Of a stretch of 64,000 nt of DNA, positions 11,021-22,690 are shown piece after piece. Within the stretch, counting starts at the first letter, position 1. The number at the start of each line of letters is the position of its first letter. Location of the stretch: the NCBI GenBank assembly GCA_964023275.1, contig OZ029916.1, forward strand, positions 32,910,727 to 32,974,726, in the 5' to 3' direction. The stretch comes from Norana najaformis (lineage: Eukaryota > Annelida > Clitellata > Crassiclitellata > Hormogastridae). The position numbers and the translations under genes were made by a program. The notes beneath the pieces were generated by a model. That model ran no database searches and had not been told where the DNA came from. It saw only the letters and a list, made by a program, of their open reading frames with translations.

Positions 11021-12129
11021 ATTACACAAGACAAATTTTATGTTCTTTTGTTCAAGTAAAAGTGTTGCTACTGTAAGTTCATGTATCTTATACTGACACT
11101 CAACAAATTGCTGAAGTGGCTTCAGGTAACTCTTATGGTTTTTTCAACTAACTAATCTACGCAAATTACTAGAAACGTTGGCATATCAAACCGCGCTCAA
11201 TATGATACGTTATTTCACAGTACATTCTGCATTATGTGTATAGCTTATTAAATATCCAGACATCTCTGACTGCAATCTCATTTGGGCTTAGAATTACGTC
11301 TCAAAAGCTTATCTACATGTATAAGTGACTGCGCCTGAACCCTCACAAAGTCGCAAAACTCAAATTGAATTTGATACCGCACTGGAATTGGCTGTAATTA
11401 CTGAACAATTAGGTGAAATCCTCATGTTTATATTGCAAAAATAGTGACAATTTATAATTTTTTAAAGGTGTAGGCCTCTTCGAGGTTACTTTTGAAAATC
11501 GCGATCTAACGTTTGCCTTAACTATGATGCAACTGAATTTGCTCTGTGTATAGGGTTCCTGGATGTTTCTGAATATAGTAAACTGAAGAGTAGTCAATGA
11601 AACCTCCATAAAACAGGTTTAAATGAATATTTACACTACTTGGTCATTTGCATAGTAATCTAAGTTACTTACAAACGAAACAAAACTCACATGGAGAAAC
11701 AAGACGTCGTCGACCACAGGCGACAAAACCAGCGAAACAGCTCACGAAGAAAAATATAACGTCCACCAACAGACGTCGAAGAAAAACGGCTCAGAAGAAC
11801 CAAAACGACTCAAAAGAACCAATTAAGTCATCCACGTAGGGAGACTAAGCACAACTAGTTGAGGAACTGGCAACAATACGGCCAAGCAGGATCAAACCAA
11901 ACTCCAGTTGGAGCCAAAATTCAACACAGAACTTTTATATAAGGTCGGCTTTCCCGCCAAACTGTATAGAGGCGTAGATCTACAACGCACAAAAACTCAA
12001 CCTACTCAGTGTTATCAAAAGCTCCGTATGTAACATACCCCAAACAGAAGGTAAGGAAACCTGTAAGGTTACCGAAAATATCCTAAAAATTCTTAACTAC
12101 TACGCAAGAACATCAGAATTTTTATCATA
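11021..12129. other. No gene recognised
   Basis: Unique AT-rich sequence. 11690-11830 is rich in ACGAC/AAGAA words without clear periodicity. It might be extended 3' sequence of the LINE at 12130-12718, but no match was seen. Confidence 0.45.
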
Positions 12130-12718
12130 AAAATGTCCTCTTGTTTAAACCAACGCAGTTAGCATGTCGACTAGGTTGACTAGGCACCGTGAAAGTTCCG
12201 GCCAGAGGAACAACCAGATCACCCTATGCAGCTGAGCGAAGGAATCTACGACCAGGAATGAACGAGACCGAGACACATAATTCTCTAAGAGATAAGATGG
12301 AGCGCAGCTCCGCAAGTCAATTACGCATAAGTATTAATATCTTAAACTTAATTAAACGTTAACTTAACGAATTAAGCACAAAGCTAGATATTGGCCCAAA
12401 CTTAGTTATACCTCTAATAAGCCTGGCGTCAGCGTTCAATTTAAACTTCAGTTAGTTAATGCGGAAAAGAGTTAGCCATGCATAAATAGCGTTGCCATAA
12501 TCAATCCTAATGCGCATGAACGCATGCGTCAGAGTCGTGGCGGCTCGAGTTGTAAGCGAACGGCGTATTGCGCTAATCTGGCGCAGATGATAAAAGCACG
12601 TTCGACAAACGCTTCTCACATGCTCTGAGAAGGATAGTTTCTGATACAAGGTCACACCCAGTTCACTCAGCGTTGTAGAAAAGGAAATACCAGGAAAGCT
12701 ATGCCGCAAATTAGGCAC
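12130..12718 (-). mobile_element. LINE relic: RT palm/thumb to C-terminal segment (same family as 37898-38275)
   Basis: The minus strand at 12718-12452 translates to SELGVTLYQKLSFSEHVRSV, then HLRQISAIRRSLTTRAATTL and HAFMRIRIDYGNAIYA: the LINE pattern LGV-LD--L-F--H followed by A---SRLDYCN. Downstream in shifted frames come RLIRGITKFGPISS and LRELCVSVSFIPGRRFLRSA then GDLVVPLA. The last block is nearly identical in order to the 37898-38275 relic, so both come from one CR1/L2-like family. Stops and frameshifts make it a pseudogene. Confidence 0.88.
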
Positions 12719-13134
12719 ATCGATTTACGGATGTGGCCAAGGCTACCAGGGCCAGATGAACTGAGTTTTCTCGTGGTTCATCAGAGGAGGTTGGACGACG
12801 TCCAGGTACTAAAGGACTCCGACGTCTGAAGCATTTTCCCGACTAAGCAGATAGCCTGGGCCATGGGCATATGCCTGAAGAAGGCCCTGGCTTAAACCAG
12901 CGGTACAATGTCATGTATACAACACATATGTATACACGACATGCTTGAGGGAATTGTAGATAAATCCAATATGCACTGGTTTGGCATTTGAACGAAGGGC
13001 ATCACAGATTGATCACGTGGTTCAAAGTAAACAGAGTAATAATTTCGGAGGTCGATCACTTGGCGCCATCTATCAACCGCCGACCACACACAGCAGAAGG
13101 TCAAAGTGCAACATTAATCACAGTGCAGCACTGA
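12719..13134. other. No gene recognised
   Basis: Contains a palindromic CATGTATAC...GTATACACGACATG stretch at 12912-12943. No supported feature otherwise; it may be eroded upstream sequence of the LINE to the left. Confidence 0.4.
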
Positions 13135-13860
13135 TGCTTCCTCTTGCTCCTTCTGCTGCTTTTGAGTATTCTTAACTTACTCATCTATCCTCTCCTTGCT
13201 CCTGCCTCCTCCTGGTCCTTCTCCTGGTCCTCCTTCTCCTGGTCCTCCTTCTTCTGGTCCTCCTTCTCCTGCTTCTCTTTGTTCTCTTGCATCAGTTCTT
13301 CCTCCTCGTCCTCCTCTTCCTCATCTCTCTTTAACATGATGCTATAATCCAAATCCTTAAGTCATTGCATTAGCATCCTCAAAGAAAAAAGAATTTCCTG
13401 TGAAGACTGTACTAATCATCTACAAGTACAATGCTTGGCATTTCAGCCAACCTCGCTTCTCCTCTTCCTTCTTGTTCTCATTAGGCGCCTCTTTTTCCTA
13501 TCAGGTCTGCCCTGATGTCCTCCTCCTATTTCATCTTCTTTCTTCTTCTGTCAGTGTCCCCTTGCTCCATTTCTTGTTGTTCCGTCTTTTCCACCTTTGC
13601 TGTTACAATATCCTCCATTCACTCCTTATTCAGGTTCAAATTTCTCCTCACTCTTCTACCTGCTCCTCGTCCTAGCTTTCTCTTTCTCCTCTTCTTCATC
13701 ATCCTACCTTCCTTCTCTTTATTTTCATACCAACTCTCCTTACTCTTATTCTTCTCTCCTACAATCCTCCTCCTTCTCTTCTTCCTCTCCTTCTACGTTT
13801 TATCTCCATCCTCTTTCATCCTCTGCTACCTCCCCCTCCTCCCTCTCCATCACGGGTTTC
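13135..13860. repeat. Polypyrimidine (CTT/CCT)n tract
   Basis: A strongly strand-asymmetric C/T tract with a TCCTGGTCCTCCTTC minisatellite at 13203-13275. Ser/Leu/Phe-rich open frames of up to 149 residues here are compositional artefacts. Confidence 0.88.
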
Positions 13861-13917
13861 AGACGGGATCATCCATCACGCTCTGTCACTCTAGACTAAA
13901 CAGGACCCGACGAATGA

Positions 13918-13962
13918 ACGATGGATGGACGGATGGACGGACGGACGGACGGACGGAAGGAT
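13918..13962. repeat. (GGAC)n tetranucleotide
   Basis: Repeated GGACGGAC with a few GGAT units. Confidence 0.9.
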
Positions 13963-14187
13963 GAAAAGATAGTCTTTGAGAACAACTGGTGCCGTAAACA
14001 TAGCAAGCGAGCGGAGACTGACTAGGTTGAAGAGGCAGTCGAAATCAAACGGATAATGACACGGGGTGCGGAATGACAGACGTTTATTTATATTTACCCC
14101 TTGGTTCACAAGATGTTCTTAACGTATGTACACGCTTTTTACAGCGACCATATGAACTTGACTCTACTCATTCTTAATTTATCGAGT

Positions 14188-14400
14188 GTGATGTATGTAT
14201 GTATGTATGCATGTATGTATGTATGTATGTATATATGTATGTATGTGTGTGTATGTATGTATGTATGTATGTTTGTGTGTGTATGTGTGTATGTGTATGT
14301 AGGCATGTATGTATGTATGTATTTATGTATTTATCAGTGTTTGTTTCTTACTATTTAGATAGCGCCTTTTAAGGCCTCCGAAAAGCGCTTCACCACAGCT
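14188..14400 (-). mobile_element. LINE/SINE 3' end with long (CATA)n tail
   Basis: On the minus strand AGCGCTTTT...AAAAGGCGCT (14384-14356) forms a stem, followed by ATCTAAAT and then about 150 bp of imperfect CATA/CACA repeats. The tail length far exceeds that of most copies. Confidence 0.75.
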
Positions 14401-14607
14401 GCCAAGTGAATAGGTGCACCGACAGTTTAGGTCGACGTGCACGAGCCGTGTTAGATATGCGAGATAAAAATCTATGAAATATGTTGTCACAACCGATTTC
14501 TTATGCACAGAGGCGTCTAACGCATCCTAACGCTCTTATCAGTGGAACTGACGAGGCCTGTATCAGCTGGCATAGTTAGGATTAGGAATTTAGGAATGAA
14601 GCTTGGA

Positions 14608-14670
14608 TTTGTGGTTAGTTAAGGGTGGAGTTCACCTCTGCGCTCTGGGTTCGTATCCGGCTGGTGGTTC
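14608..14670 (+). mobile_element. tRNA-like SINE head fragment
   Basis: GTGGTTAGTTAAGGGTGG resembles an A box and TGGGTTCGTATCCGG a B box at tRNA-like spacing. No complete cloverleaf forms, so it is a SINE head or tRNA relic rather than a tRNA gene. Confidence 0.4.
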
Positions 14671-16375
14671 TAGCAGAAAGGTCTTCCACGTCTAGGGCTA
14701 CAACTGTTAGAAGCCGGCAGAAGCGCATAGCCCCAAGTAGACGAACGTTTACTTTACTTAATCTTAATAAAACGATGTCAGAGTTTGGTTTTGAATCTTT
14801 TGTTCTACCTAAATTCCAGAAGCGGTAGGTGAAGCCGTTGCTTCGAGTTTCGATTGGGTTTATTAGCCAATCCTGTGCGGTGCCGTTTGCCTAGCCTCCT
14901 ACCCTACTGGTAAACAACACTGGATGGCGTGATTTATTCAACGAGTGACTGGTCCGTGAGAACCGAATCAGAAGGGACATTAAACCGTAGGACAGGTGGC
15001 GCTGTGCACCATCGGCTTCCGGAAGTTGTTGTGGGGATCGTAAACATTTCAGAGAACGAGAGGCGCAGCGAGTAAGAGGAACAAAGGGGTCGAGGATAAA
15101 AATGGTAACCCCGTTTGAGAGGATGAAAGCCGCTTTGATGTCATCGACTGTGGTTTATTGGCGGTAGATGGCGGCACAATATTATGTCTTCGATGGGGGG
15201 AATTTGGAAAGGCAGAACCTCATGTCGACTGGTTGACCATGTAGTTGTGAAGCATTCGTTTCGTGCTTCCGTTGAGCGCCCACATTCGATGCTGTCATGA
15301 AAAAGATGAGAGAATTTGACGGTTAAACATGGATTGTCGTGATTCCAGTATCACTGATTCAAAATATATTCAAGCCCACAATTATGCTGTTATGATATGA
15401 AATGACGATATTGTGCGGTAGCCGTTTGTACGTAACTTCGCGGGGCTAGGATGACTCCGGTCCAGTTCTGCGCTCAGAGCTACCCATTTCACTGCCCTTT
15501 CTACTTTCAACTTAAAATTGGCCGTCCCCTACCATCGCTGCCAATTCTCTCCTAGGAAGAATCAGGATTGGCCGCTTTCTTTAAAAAGGTCAAACTGTAA
15601 AGCTCTGTCTTAGTATCCGACTTCGCCTCTTCCACGGTCGCCGGATGGACAACATCCTGAGCATGGTTACTTTCTCAGAACAGGATTCGTTCCTTTACTA
15701 GCAAAAGTCATTCCCTTTTTATGCGGTCTATTTACCACGGGTTATATCTTCACCACCATTTCTGGTAACTCTGAAACTATCACCATTAATCTGAGACGCA
15801 AGTCGTTCTGAGACAGGGAAGTCTTAAGACACGTCTCTGCGTCTTTCCGACCTAGAGACGTATAGTATCGTCTCCAACACTGACCAGTTTTATATCTGGA
15901 AACGCATCTTCTCATTATCATGCGTCTCTCGCTACATTTCCACGTGTAGGACTTACAGCCTCACCCGCATCCTTGACCGGAAGGGGTTGACAGGGTGGCA
16001 TGTTTCCGTATGTGTTGGTTTTAAATATTTTGTCGCACTTAACATAAATTTTTATCGTTTTAAGCAGTTAAGTTATAAATTCTATTCTTAACCTTTTAAT
16101 TTTCGAACTAGTTTGTCTTTTTCGCTGTCAGATAAGTTTTAATTATTTACTCGTATTTTATATCGATCTTCGTGTTGTTGCGCATGGCCCTTACCTGATC
16201 TGTGCTTTCTATGCCTTTTAATCTGGATGGCACAGGCAGTTTTCTAACCACAATCTCTTAATTTTTAGGTCCTAACTAATACTGGCTGGCACTTTTTTAT
16301 TTATCTGCGTTCATGGGTCACCGATAAACTGTAGAACTGTTCTCGTCTCTTTGTGGTCACGTCTTTTCATCTGCT
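14671..16375. other. No gene recognised
   Basis: Mixed unique sequence with all frames broken. 16000-16375 is T-rich and directly precedes the LINE relic, so it could include that element's 5' UTR. Repeated GAGACG words near 15790-15860 have no obvious unit. Confidence 0.45.
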
Positions 16376-18070
16376 GTGCCCGGTTTCCTTGTGTTTTCAA
16401 TTTCTGAATCACACATTATGGCTGCCTCATCATGTTGCTGGCTTTTTTACTGGATTTTGTTCAAGTTACTCGTCCTTGGCAGATCTGGCGGAGACAGGTT
16501 TGTTGCATCCCTGAGGTCTGCCCTATTTTTGAATTTGATTCAGGCCCATTCATTTTATCTGGTTCCTAGCGTTGCTTTTTCAATACAGTCATATGTTCCG
16601 CAGCCATGTGATGCCAGTAACATTAATTTCCCTCCTGGATTGAATGTAAGTTCATGTAGAACATCTCAGGCTACACGTCATAGGGTGTCTATACATTTGC
16701 TTCTGATGCTTCTTTTGACTGGTGATGTTGACATAAATTCAAAACCAGTTAGATTTCTACATCTTGGTCACTTAAACATTAATTAAACAAACTAAATTAA
16801 ACAAAAGCTGCAGCTGTACATCTTAGTGAGATTCGTTGCATACACTTGCTCTTACCGAGACCTGGTTTCAACCTGGTTTCACATCAGCTTTCATCTGTGA
16901 TCTTACTTTCCCGACCTATTCTATGCTGAATGAACATCGGTGTAGTGGTAAAGAAAGGTAACTTGCTTTTCTTTTTCGGTCTTACCTGTCACCGAATTAG
17001 TTTAACTTTGCCTATTATTACATCCAAATCATTCTCTCATTTCTGACAACAAACAGGACTTGCTTGTGAATAATTTATCGCCCACCATCCTTATCTTTGA
17101 CTGATTTTCTTAGTAAATTTTAGTCAATACATGAATATTTGATTTTCTGCCCTTCTGATTAGTTATTACGGGTGACTTTGATATTCATCTTGATGTAGCT
17201 GGTCATTGTTTCTTGATATGTTGGAAGGGTTTGACATGAAAAAGCTAGTTATTATCTTACCAACCCATAACAAATGCCAAACCCAGGATGTTCTGATAAC
17301 TCTTTCTGATTCGCAATCGCTTAATTCGGTTACTCCCACTGAATCGTGTCCTTCAGACCAGAGTGTCATTTCGACAAATTGTAACTTCCCATTTAAACCA
17401 ACTCCAAATTACGACATTGTTAGATTTTGCTCCTGGCATAAAATTCAGTTAAATGAAGTAAACCATAATTTTTAGCATCTCCGTTATGATTAGCTCCGGC
17501 AGAAACTGCTAATGAGCTGGCTATGCAGTTCCAGTTAACTGAGCTCCTTGAGGGTAAAATTTCTTTAAGAACTAAGAGAGTAAGTATATCATAGCGCACA
17601 CCGCAGCCTTAGTTTTACTCTGCCATTTCTGAAGCTATAGACGTCACAGAAGTCAGTTAAAGCAGTCTGGGGTTTCTGGTTCGTTTTCTACTCATTGTAA
17701 TCCACGCACTATATTTAAATGGTAATTATTCGTCTAGTGATTTGTTGACATGTGGTGTTCCTCAGGGTTCCGTACTTGATGCTCTTTTGTTCTCATTATA
17801 CAACACATCACTAGGTACACACTGATCATTCACTGGGATATTATTTCTATGCTGATGATACTCACACTACGTGTCATTTAACAGTTTGTCTTGCCGTCTT
17901 GCACTCGTCTGTGCAGCTGTTGTCCGGTGCCTTTGAACAGGTGCAGAGTTGGATGATGGCTGATAAACTCCTCCATAGCCCATCGAAAACTGAACTTCTA
18001 CGACTGGCATTCCACAGAAACTTAAGAAGTCTGAATGGCTTAGATTCTTAAAACTGGGTGACCCACTTGT
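16376..18070 (+). mobile_element. Internally deleted CR1/L2-type LINE relic (endonuclease + reverse transcriptase)
   Basis: Element landmarks occur in order on the plus strand: LLTGDVDINSKP then HLGHLNIN (about 16710-16785), LALTETWFQPGF (16845), VITGDFDIH (17162-17188), PTESCPSDQSVIS (about 17335), CGVPQGSVL (17751-17777), YADDT (17848-17862) and QVQSWMMADKLL...KTELL (17939-18001). The first four are APE-type endonuclease motifs, the rest reverse-transcriptase motifs. Spacing between endonuclease and RT is far shorter than normal, so the RT fingers are deleted. Frameshifts and stops separate every block. It is the most complete LINE here. Confidence 0.9.
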
Positions 18071-18239
18071 TGAGTTGCTGGTGCTTCTCGTGACTTGGGC
18101 ATTGTGTTATATTTTACTACGTCTCTAAGCGACTATAAAAATATATAAATGGTATTTATGAGTCGTAATTCATATATATTCGTGACATACACAGAATTTG
18201 GCGTTATTTTCACATAACTTCAACGTATTGGTCTCCAGT

Positions 18240-18370
18240 CGCCTGATTACAGTAAATAACTTTTGTTGAACGCAAAGACAAACATAGGGATTAATTCATA
18301 GAAAAATGAGGAGGGTCGAGGCCATTCGGTCGCTGTAAACAACGTGTACGTTTACGTTCATTTAGGGAAA
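18240..18370 (+). mobile_element. SINE family B, 3' part only
   Basis: GAAAAATGAGGAGGGTCGAGG, CATTCGGTCGCTGTAAACAACG and GTACGTTTACGTT match the ends of the copies at 39235-39300 and 41370-41420. The tRNA head is missing. Confidence 0.7.
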
Positions 18371-18691
18371 CACTTGATACGAGCATCGAATTGATCTAAG
18401 GGCGCCCTAAACTTAGACTATTACTGGACTTACCCGACTGCCGGCGTCTCTTTGATCAAGCGGAGTCCTAGGATCAATTAATTATTGGATGGGGAAGGTA
18501 AACTGAAGGTCAGTAATTACATTCGATTAACAAAATAAAACAGTAAAAATTTCGGAAACAAACTGAAGCGAACGAAGCAAATTAAACAGCAAACTATCAT
18601 ACAGTTCGTGAATCACATAAATAAAATAATTATTAGCCTATTTATAAATCCTATCTATATATAGACAGACCTTGTGACCAATCCGCCAGAG

Positions 18692-18812
18692 TGATATGAT
18701 CTGATATGATATGATATGATATGATATGGCATGGCATGAGATGATATGATATGATGTAATGTGATGTGATGTGATATGATATGATATGGTATGGTATGGC
18801 ATGGTATGGTAT
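18692..18812. repeat. Pentanucleotide array (ATGAT/ATGGC/GTGAT)n
   Basis: About 24 five-base units run in clean register through subtypes GATAT, GGCAT, GATGT and GGTAT. A related TATGC-type pentamer run follows at 18855-18912. Confidence 0.93.
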
Positions 18813-18920
18813 GAATTATTGAAACAACTTTAAAACGATTATGCAATTAGATGTTACTTTATGTTATGTTGTTTAATTTTATGCTATGCAGTACTATGCT
18901 ATGCTATCTTATATGAAGAT

Positions 18921-19127
18921 GAATTACTTTTGATTTTGGACTCAATATTTTGAGTTTTAAATGAGTTCGTTTGCTTGCTTGACCTGCTTTTATATATATA
19001 TTTATTTATATATATATTATATATATATTATATATATATATAAAAGAAGGTCAAGCAAGCAAACGAACTCATTTAAAACTCCAAACTTTTTTTTGAGTAT
19101 ATTTGAGTCCGAAATTAAAAGTAATTC
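18921..19127. mobile_element. Foldback (hairpin) element with TA-rich loop
   Basis: GAATTACTTTT...GGACTCAA at the left returns in reverse complement at the right end (19091-19127). The inner arm GAGTTTTAAATGAGTTCG...GACCT (18952-18986) is matched at 19048-19082. The arms span about 85 bp each around a TA-rich centre. One arm carries small insertions. No coding sequence or clear target-site duplication was seen, so it is a MITE-like foldback or an inverted duplication at a TA tract. Confidence 0.85.
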
Positions 19128-19195
19128 TTCTTCTTCTTCTCTTTCTTTTTCTCTTTCTTCTTCTTCATTGTCATAATCACCATCTTTATCCTATC

Positions 19196-19245
19196 CTGGA
19201 CATTTATACAGCGTCTTTAAAAACGACCATTCAACGTGTTAGTGC
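19196..19245 (-). mobile_element. Worn LINE/SINE 3' end
   Basis: ATTTATACAGCGTCTTTAA on the plus strand is the reverse of the common ...GCGCTGTATAAAT terminus. A (TTC)n run at 19126-19166 lies beside it. Confidence 0.5.
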
Positions 19246-19764
19246 CCTCCAAACAACACTAAATTGAATATTGACTCCACGTTTTCGGTAAGCAGTGAAC
19301 CTTCTTGGCCACTCGACTGAAACGGTGTCACAGTTTTGAGACAAATCGGTAACACACATCGTCAGACAAACAGACCGACAGCTACAACACGCTGGTGCAA
19401 TTATTACAGATCGAGGCTAAAAATGATTAGTTTGTGTCAAGTATCAGAATTCCCATACTTGGAAACTGGCTGTGTGGATACGAGGACTTGCAGGCCACAG
19501 ACTGAGAAAGGAAACCGTGGGGGCAGAAGACTTGGTAGAAAAGACTCTTGGGCGTTACCTCTTCATCCTATTGTGTCAAAGTCAAAATGGCGGGCGCCTT
19601 CCTAGGGTCTTGATCTTTGTCTGTGAATGGGTGTCTGTGCGTCTGTGTCTGTGTCTCTGGTATTGTTTATCTGCTTCGGTGTCTTTCTGCGTTCTCGCGT
19701 TGGGTGAAATTATCACCAGCTCTGATCATGTCTTCGTCTGTGTCTATGTCTCTGGCGTTGTCTT
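19246..19764. other. No gene recognised
   Basis: Unique sequence with frames of up to 138 residues that run into the (CT)n tract. No motif is recognised. Confidence 0.45.
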
Positions 19765-19785
19765 TCTCTTTCTCTTTCTCTTTTT

Positions 19786-19832
<47 letters not shown>
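19765..19832. repeat. (CT)n dinucleotide tract
   Basis: CTCTTT units pass into an uninterrupted (CT)n of about 42 bp at 19791-19832. Confidence 0.95.
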
Positions 19833-19835
<3 letters not shown>

Positions 19836-19895
19836 CCGCGTTCTGTATGTGCATGACATCATCGCCAGCTTGTAGCGCTATGGGTTGAAAGGTTG

Positions 19896-19945
19896 AATGA
19901 TTGATTGAAGGAATCATTGAATCAGTAAATCAATCAATCAAACAA
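19896..19945. repeat. (TTGA)n facing (TCAA)n, inverted tetranucleotide
   Basis: GATTGATTGAAGG is followed by AATCAATCAATCA, so the two short runs can pair as a hairpin. Confidence 0.7.
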
Positions 19946-20274
19946 GCAAGCAATAAGAAACAAAAACACTATGACGTGCCTCATTTCTCATAAACGCTGC
20001 GACATACACGAGGGAGCTCTGCGTTTTTCTCACTAGTCGGCCAAGTCGGCAATCGTTGCGCTCTCTAGCCGTGGAGATATGCAGGTGCTTAACGATCGCA
20101 AATCAAATCGGATCCATCGTGTGTCTTCTGCTGTGGCGAACTGTCCTCGAGAGCAGTCTTCCACTGCATATTAGAACTGTTTCATTCGACTCTGCACAAC
20201 ACATATTTTCTGTATTGGCCACACTAAGTTGTATCTGTTTAGATCCTTTCTACAGCCACGTGTGCAGCGCTTTT

Positions 20275-20545
20275 CAGATGTATATATACCGTATATATAT
20301 ATGTATTTATATATGTATGTACGTACGTATATATGTATGTATGAATGTATGCTAGTATCTGAATAATTGTATAGCGCCTGTAAAAGATCTCACAAAAGCA
20401 CTATGCAAGAGAGAGTTCCTGAATGAGAGGCAATAAAAAGCGCTATATTGTTTTCATACATAGCTACAGACACATACAGACATACATACATACATACATA
20501 CACATACATACATACATACGCATACAGACATACATAAAAGGCATA
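20275..20545. mobile_element. Two retroelement 3' ends back to back, flanked by (TATG)n and (CATA)n
   Basis: Left: (TATG)n to 20350, then GTATAGCGCCTG (minus-strand 3' end). Right: AAAAAGCGCTATATTG at 20436 followed by (CATA)n to 20540 (plus-strand 3' end). Only about 75 bp separate the two GCGC cores, giving a mirror-like unit with complementary microsatellites on both sides. Confidence 0.7.
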
Positions 20546-20614
20546 AAAGCAGGGAGTGTGTACATAAATATGCGTCTATGTTACAATCCAACGCCTGTGT
20601 TTCTCTCTGTTGCC

Positions 20615-20900
20615 TTACCTTTATAAAGCATATTTCCATGGTGACGGTCGTTGTTTCCTAGGCAACGCGGACAGTCCTCCGGTACATCTCCTTCGTCGAA
20701 TTCTGCGTAGAAATAAATCGCCTGCTTCTGCAGCATTTGCATGGAAAGCGGGAGAAACTCGTTTCCCCTCCCCTCTGTCCATGACCCTTTCGCCACTTCA
20801 CAACCCTCCCTCTTTCGAGGCCCCAGCAGAGGCTCCCGCGGGGCCATCCCCGAGGGACGGCCCATCCGGGCGATGCATCGCTTCGAGACGACATTTGTCC
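20615..20900. promoter_or_regulatory. Candidate ciliary-type promoter/enhancer: two RFX X-boxes plus octamer in CpG-rich DNA
   Basis: Two sites fit the X-box pattern RYYNYY-N2-RRNRAC: ATTTCCATGGTGAC at 20632-20645 and GTTTCCTAGGCAAC at 20653-20666, starting 21 bp apart (two helical turns). TTTATAAAG lies just upstream at 20620 and an octamer ATTTGCAT at 20735-20742. The block to 20900 is GC- and CpG-rich between microsatellites. X-boxes bind RFX factors that drive ciliary genes. No recognisable coding exon follows, so the target is unknown. Confidence 0.45.
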
Positions 20901-20939
20901 ATCTCCTATTAAAGATTCACTCGATATGGAATAATTCTA

Positions 20940-21460
20940 CCTCACCCACCCCAACTCCACTCCACCCCACCCCACCATCATCTCCTCTTCCTCCTCGTCT
21001 TTCCTCGTTCCGGTCCTCCTCCTCCTCCGCTTCTTCTTCATTATCGTTCTTCATCTCCTGTTCTTCCTCCTCCTCTTCCTTCCTCCATCTCAGTGACCCC
21101 TTCTTCCTCCACGTTTCATCGTTAGTCTGCATCTGCAAATTCTGCTTTTCCTCTATTTCCTCATTGTTATCAATGTCATTGTCATCGTCGTCGTCGTCAT
21201 CATCATCTTCTTCTTCTCTTTCTTCTTCTCTTTCTTCTTCTTCATTGTCATAATCACCATTTTTATCCTATCTAAAATCATCATCGTCGTCATCGTCATC
21301 ATCACCATCGTTAATCATCAAATTCAACACCAAAGACAGCAACAACTTCATCATCATCATTATTATTAACAACATCATCATTATCAAAAACGACAACACA
21401 ATCATCATCAACAACAATATCATCACCATCGTCGTCGTTCGTTGTCATCATCATCATCAC
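20940..21460. repeat. Pyrimidine-rich then (CAT/CGT)n trinucleotide tract
   Basis: TCC/TTC-rich sequence passes into CATCGTCGT and CATCATCAT runs at 21180-21225 and 21275-21445. The open frames are Ser- or Glu-rich artefacts. Confidence 0.85.
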
Positions 21461-21539
21461 CTTCAACAAAGTTCCTAATCAGCGACCGTCCCAGCGGAAC
21501 GTCGAACCTGCACAACCTGTCTTACAAGGAAAGTGTTTG

Positions 21540-21615
21540 ACTGTGTGCGTGCTTGTGTGTGTTTGTGTGTGTGCGTGTGTGTGTGTGTGCGTGTAGGTGT
21601 GTGTGTGTGTTTTTG
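21540..21615. repeat. (GT)n dinucleotide tract
   Basis: Alternating GT with occasional GC or TT interruptions. Confidence 0.93.
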
Positions 21616-22354
21616 TTATAAGCCATCAAGGTGTATCAACCGCGGCTGACATATGTCGGAAGCTTTAAGACGACTGTTTTTACCAGCCACGTTATTAGAC
21701 GCACAGTGCACCCAAAAAACGTGGACAGTCGACTACGGTCTCTTAAGTCGGCCGATCTCGCGTTCTCCAATACTCGGCCATTTGCTACAGTTTGCTCAGT
21801 TAAAAGTCGGCAGTTGCAGTCATCTCACATCCGTTTATAGATTCTGTACAAAGACGTATACACCTGTACGTGTAATAAATCAGAGAGAAGCAAACTGATT
21901 ACATATATATACAGATATATGTGTTTTAATATACCTATAACATATATATACCCTACCCGATTGAGAATTGTAAATTTTTATATACAGGTACTGCGAGACA
22001 TGCATTTGTATGATACATATGCTAAATTGTTACACATTATGCACATAGAGATTTTGAGATATGCTTTCTAAACTGTTACCTCTATATCTTTTTCTTCTAT
22101 CTATATCTGTAAACGCTTCTGCATGTATAAATTATATATACACATAGAAAGACTGGAATATTATTTCTGCTAACTTGTTATATATACAAATGCAGAGACA
22201 CATGCACATAATAATCGCTACACGGGTATAGGCTGACATAGCAATTCAATAGACGAACTAATCTGCTACAAGGTACAGCGTCGACCAATACATAGCTCTT
22301 TAAAAGTATACTTCTACAGACCGGTAGATTCATAGTAATTCATAGCAAGCACAT
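21616..22354. other. No gene recognised; AT-rich from 21900
   Basis: 21620-21900 is more GC-balanced with two overlapping 70-80-residue frames of no known type. 21900-22200 is TATA-rich. Confidence 0.5.
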
Positions 22355-22470
22355 AATGTGTCTCTGTCCGTCCGTCCGTCCGTCCGTCCTTTCGTCCTTC
22401 CGTCCGTCCTTCTGTCCGTCCGTCCGTCCTTCCTTCCTTCCGTCCGTCCGTCCGTCCGTCTGTCCGTCAA
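22355..22470. repeat. (GTCC)n tetranucleotide
   Basis: Near-pure GTCC with TTCC interruptions. Confidence 0.93.
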
Positions 22471-22690
22471 TCTTCATCAGATAGTTTCTTCCTCCTTCCA
22501 TCCGCCCATCCAATCAACGTTGATGACGGAGACGACGATGATGTCAACAATACCAGACTACATAAAAGCCGTTTCAATTGTTCGGCACAAGCACGAAGAC
22601 TGAAATCTACGAATACACTTCTCTTCGAAAGCAGTGTCATATATATACCTATAGCCACACTATGTATAGCGTCACTTCAACAATCAACAA

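Noticed and set aside
13515-13964. 149-residue hydrophobic/serine frame
   Set aside because: Low-complexity C/T tract; no start context, domain or splice signals.
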